In this document: positions 7,101 to 8,144 of the stretch, in pieces
How the letters are laid out: each line of letters begins with the position of its first letter
Numbering within the stretch: the stretch's first letter is position 1
Source of the DNA: an uncultured Sphingorhabdus sp.
GTDB taxonomy: Bacteria; Pseudomonadota; Alphaproteobacteria; Sphingomonadales; Sphingomonadaceae
Assembly (NCBI GenBank): GCA_937873665.1
Contig: CALMYW010000461.1
Location: 1-8,144, forward strand
Direction of reading: 5' to 3'
Length of the DNA: 8,144 nt
The notes under the pieces: model-generated
The model's input: only the letters and a program-made list of their open reading frames with translations
Databases searched by the model: none
What the model was told of the DNA's origin: nothing
Made by a program: the position numbers and the translations under genes

Positions 7101-8144
7101 GGAAGTTGGCAGCAGATCCGTCTTCTAGCGTTTCCGCTGGGCGACAACGATGAACAAGGCAGGGCTGCATTCGCTCCTCCTTCGGGCCGCCTTTCATCAG
7201 AGTACGTAGGCGCCGCCTTTGAGCTCGCTGCCTTCGCCCGTGAACAGGCAGGTCAGCTACCCGTCGCCAAATGGGCTGAGACTGCCGGTGACAGCGCCGC
7301 ACGCCAGCAAGCCTTCATTCGTTATCTGGTCGGTGCGGATGATCGGACCGTCGCACTGTTGGCGAGCGCGGCAAAGTGGCTACCCAATGTCGACGAACTC
7401 GCCAACTCCCCTCTGCTGGCCGGGCTGAGGCAAGACGAGAAGAACCGGTTGCTCGCCAAGCTAGGGTATTCATTCGGCCTCCCTTCAACACCGGTCGATC
7501 CAATCAGCCCCTGGCAACCTGATGCTGCGCAGGCGCTCTCAAGGATCGCGCAATGGTGGCGCGACAATCATGGGGATTTGCGGGCAGCCTATGATCGAGC
7601 CGTGTATCCTGAAGATTTTGCCTCAGAAGCCCTCGCTGACGGAGATAAGCCCGCCTGGTTCACCATGCTTTCCCTCGCAACCTTCCAGACACTGGGGAGG
7701 ATTAAGCCGGCTCAATCCCGGCAGTTTGTTACCAAGGCAATCCAAGATGGCTGGTGGCACGAACTCGCGACAATCGACCCTTGTGACGAGGAGCTGAGGC
7801 CTTTTGTCGAGCGCCTCCGAGCCTGGAGCGATCCAGATGCCGATGAAAACTACCTGATGTGGCGCAGATGCCTTCCTGATCTATGCATGATCGCGCGGCA
7901 TCTCGAAAGCTACCAGAGACTGTTCCGCAAATTGCCCGCGGTGATTGCCCAAGAGGGTGACGTGAGCCTGCGCGGACATTTGCGACCGGCATTCTCTCAC
8001 GTCGCCGCTCGTATGGGCATTGAAGCAGCCCCTCTAGCAAGATCGCTTGGCATTGGTGCCAACTGGCTTGTGCGCGAATTAGGCCGCAAAGGTATCTATT
8101 CGCAGGCGCAATTCGAGCAGATAATGCCTTATGGCTGGAGGGCG
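1182..8144 (+). CDS. Giant sacsin-like protein with two GHKL ATPase modules (3' end outside window)
   Basis: This is one uninterrupted frame of 2,321 codons with no stop before the window edge. The first GHKL (Hsp90/MutL/MORC-type) ATPase has N-box FKELLQNAEDAGA (E55, N59, D62), G1 box ANDG (92-95) and lid motif GRFGLGQKS (121-129), the form seen in sacsin-like proteins. A second copy has FELYQNAVDA (E1503, N1507, D1510) and GRFGLGFKT (1582-1590), but HWGRPIN (1540-1546) where an Asp is expected. About 1,070 residues of mostly helical sequence lie between them, and more than 500 follow. No signal peptide or membrane segment was seen, so it is probably cytoplasmic. The ATG at 1182 is chosen because an in-frame TGA lies two codons upstream; M20 (nt 1239) is the next Met but has no ribosome binding site. 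GHKL ATPases act as ATP-dependent clamps or chaperones, and in bacteria they recur in restriction-like defence loci. The substrate is unknown. The LGIGANWLVRELGRKG segment near the end resembles what I recall of family C-termini, so the stop may lie soon after the edge. Confidence 0.85.
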   Translation, partial: MRLGQIVTESDVLGSSAPAMEIRSSGLVHSAESDILRLQQILREGYASGFTIFKELLQNAEDAGARRMVVAGHAGFDEATNPLLRTPGLIIANDGPVLARHMDAITRASGGSKADERSAVGRFGLGQKSVYHLCDAFIALGRVEDREGRPQTLIMNPWEQVAEANAAHRDWPQLSATEAKMLLDKAAALGMERGMALFLPLRTPHLRPGAALCLSDTNWHPDGAISDILDGEELAATLCCLRNLESVEIMPVAGEVRRISLRSGARRLSGPGVESGAPSIYGNVEGAGFELSFSGRQQWKHDGQAAQLLTADGWDKVFDIHGKLIPPKANPHGAVILCRSAAREGVGHLRLRSAVYLPLGEPLFSEPLERGTDNIDLLVHGYFFVSSDRRKLREDDHIETRWNQALRREAALPLLLDAIADTLPSLPSDAERHALIRALQRTRWWHEHRVEACQGRALARCWTGDKAESWRVCAGDSLRPVTRGDATSIARLKAAFPRLEEWCSENGIVLAFGTVLADADPHWPDAQLADLVRLAGPAAFQKGQIAETLATVLEGAQPGEATRMALVETCRSAIAMVEQSFATADKLKPLVRRLPQDRIFVLPPSVENRELLNALAAAGGSIPVKAAWSEQGGAMSRQLGLSETIELLTAAEPFLSSRGTVAQEASTLISHLLRNGPSLDALAADRRGSELQVIPARMMQAEEEVRLSLGAIAGLKRKGLLFDAAPNRELVVLAGAVLSPPIYRVTLKDGGLGDLASAKKADCLLAVLRQVDRFGDPGKCGELAELLGADAPREELRRLVARDQAVPSHVNLIELDELGGILDDLVLALLQGREDRLVASATAAELKKALRDHIGLRRIDLAELGAWLRDAQCAGTMPPMDDSKAMALLKSGIDDDILKSLPLHRSDQHETLLPATDLFRGRVSDVAPALLPFARLVELWGDPLAAAVQNRLIGRWGPEAAIRTALSAPNPHQFTSEIAAALSKIEQLPDDLKAKLQETAWIAAGGNAWTPTKVLDLPLDAEHALEELIIDRGGLLFASMLPGSLREESVQRHLARLRPDRSQSFLYAARLAADHGATGLCFDVVEHLDELAKLAASNVGLDAEAWPLISAALRDGVADEVIAGMAEVLIAPSLADTVAQMNAMAALSGLGTNAEAARRLYRSTFARNLRALTHASSYLPPDLLVPTEAGGFSRADRVALGAAGIDPAALLAHDYAGKLEQPDDQKTETTPASKSAKADWLESIERAFTPVSQYDVHDGILLALAMLGRDDRIQSLAARWEGQRSFHRICDDLDNLADEHRGLTGANLDRLAELRFAVELPEQGLVTVRSAAGTDCTVPLSGKDDALLLDCIQRGIERNEYGYRHVYDLVIGPVSPSDEAEARLLLDQFVKKLAPALMLGFERHKAALSELLDSYFTSDQRTLADTCEELQEVLHDRLAGIKTGPVMRAALNDYHRDAPRDRDKARNALWAAAQSDDGARELLEATRQKIDEMGYAPHRVVFELYQNAVDAQAQWHGIGRFRVEAIYNDDQVITCLRVIHWGRPINQPGSDPRKAEEEGHRRDLSNMLAINHSAKDGDRVTGRFGLGFKTVHMLADEVRLASGGIAIRILGGMIPADWAGGSRTVTPFHDRGRKATLIELPVAPGRSEDALDAWEAFRDAAPFLAALGQEASIEVVAPDGETVFRHEEHPLVDGVSWLTIDATRHVLRFDLGSDFRLFLPFGRNGPYSFPHDVPQFWHLVPLVGERRRGAWLLEGRFPVDPGRTQLSGTADEKDSRFARLGIALGPRLIAFYDHCLADWSSFARATGLDPEGREDFWRKLVQLFAQDLASQGSEQSLHKSGQGLARLWAERPVVPLAFGGATRAADVKWRLSGALADRDAQAAISNLLAEVEFKNAVVTEETGQLLKSVGLPSGQRLDVVTLAENLAGAEGIDPGLAERISCLCEEAVSQAMTGEEQSEFRKLLRERFWRAEDGSWQQIRLLAFPLGDNDEQGRAAFAPPSGRLSSEYVGAAFELAAFAREQAGQLPVAKWAETAGDSAARQQAFIRYLVGADDRTVALLASAAKWLPNVDELANSPLLAGLRQDEKNRLLAKLGYSFGLPSTPVDPISPWQPDAAQALSRIAQWWRDNHGDLRAAYDRAVYPEDFASEALADGDKPAWFTMLSLATFQTLGRIKPAQSRQFVTKAIQDGWWHELATIDPCDEELRPFVERLRAWSDPDADENYLMWRRCLPDLCMIARHLESYQRLFRKLPAVIAQEGDVSLRGHLRPAFSHVAARMGIEAAPLARSLGIGANWLVRELGRKGIYSQAQFEQIMPYGWRA
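1284..1601 (+). other. First GHKL ATPase core (sacsin-like), motifs complete
   Basis: Residues 35-140 of the giant protein. The magnesium-binding N-box helix has E55 (expected general base), N59 and D62. The G1 box is IANDGP, with D94 in the position that contacts adenine in Hsp90-type ATPases. The G2 lid motif is GRFGLGQKSVYH. The segment ITRASGGSKADERSAV (106-120) should be the flexible ATP lid. All key residues are present, so this module is predicted to bind and hydrolyse ATP. Its closing segment appears to be HGYFFVSSDRR (380-390) followed by RWNQALRREA (401-410). Confidence 0.88.
2412..5639 (+). other. Long inter-module region of the giant protein, no recognised domain
   Basis: Residues 411-1486 of the giant protein, about 1,076 residues. 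The sequence is rich in Leu, Ala, Glu, Asp and Arg in helical patterns and shows no catalytic motif that I recognise. Two segments recall the strand-turn elements found in sacsin-type repeats: W-x7-W-TPTKVLDL at 1001-1017 and LVPTEAGGFSRADRVAL at 1184-1200. A hydrophilic, low-complexity stretch rich in Gln, Asp, Lys, Thr and Ser at 1220-1239 (nt 4839-4898) looks like a flexible hinge and may separate two structural units. A short beta-like patch follows at about 1314-1335. It may be a target-sensing or scaffold region, but this is not shown by the sequence. Confidence 0.6.
5640..5981 (+). other. Second GHKL ATPase core, with an altered G1 motif
   Basis: Residues 1487-1600 of the giant protein. 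The N-box helix reads FELYQNAVDAQ, with E1503, N1507 and D1510 aligned to E55, N59 and D62 of the first copy. The lid motif is VTGRFGLGFKTVHML (1580-1594). Between them LRVIHWGRPIN (1536-1546) takes the place of the G1 box: W1541 stands where the first copy has D94. The segment DLSNMLAINHSAKD (1563-1576) precedes the lid. A later strand, LEGRFPVDPGRTQL (1753-1766), probably closes the module. The fold is confident. Activity is uncertain because the adenine-contacting Asp is missing. Confidence 0.83.
6480..8144 (+). other. C-terminal helical region of the giant protein (runs off the edge)
   Basis: Residues 1767-2321 follow the second ATPase module. The region is Trp- and Leu-rich and predominantly helical, with no catalytic motif that I recognise. 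A W-x6-W segment, WRAEDGSW followed by LLAFP (1969-1985), resembles the one at 1001-1017 between the modules. The end contains CLPDLCMIARHLESYQRLF and LGIGANWLVRELGRKG, which look conserved rather than like linker. The stop codon is not in the window. Confidence 0.55.

Overview
The window reads as part of a bacterial accessory or defence-type locus. Both supported genes lie on the + strand and run off an edge of the window. Base composition is moderately GC-rich, and the codon choice and protein style suggest a proteobacterium, perhaps an alphaproteobacterium such as a sphingomonad. That taxonomic guess is weak because no housekeeping gene or rRNA is present.

Layout: (1) nt 2-1138 is the C-terminal part of an SF2/SNF2-type DNA helicase or translocase, with motifs IV, V and VI readable; its start lies to the left of the window. 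(2) nt 1139-1181 is a 43-nt gap with no visible terminator and only a weak purine-rich ribosome binding site. (3) nt 1182 to the right edge is one uninterrupted frame of 2,321 codons with no stop, encoding a giant sacsin-like protein. There is no stretch over 300 bases without a gene and no sign of RNA genes, insertion sequences, CRISPR or phage genes.

The giant protein carries two separate GHKL (Hsp90/MutL/MORC-type) ATPase modules, one at the extreme N-terminus (about residues 35-140) and one near residues 1487-1600. They are separated by roughly 1,000 mostly helical residues of unknown function. The first module has all the classical nucleotide-binding motifs. The second keeps its Glu/Asn/Asp helix and glycine-rich lid motif but has Trp in place of the usual adenine-contacting Asp. 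Elements downstream of each ATPase also recur, which suggests a duplicated 'sacsin repeat' architecture.

The likely working unit is a helicase plus giant GHKL ATPase operon. Such combinations (SF2 helicase plus GHKL ATPase, often with a methylase or nuclease) are known from prokaryotic restriction-like antiphage systems, Hma (helicase-methylase-ATPase) being one named example. An antiphage role here is an inference from composition. No methylase or nuclease is visible in the window, and the flanks would decide which known or new type this is.
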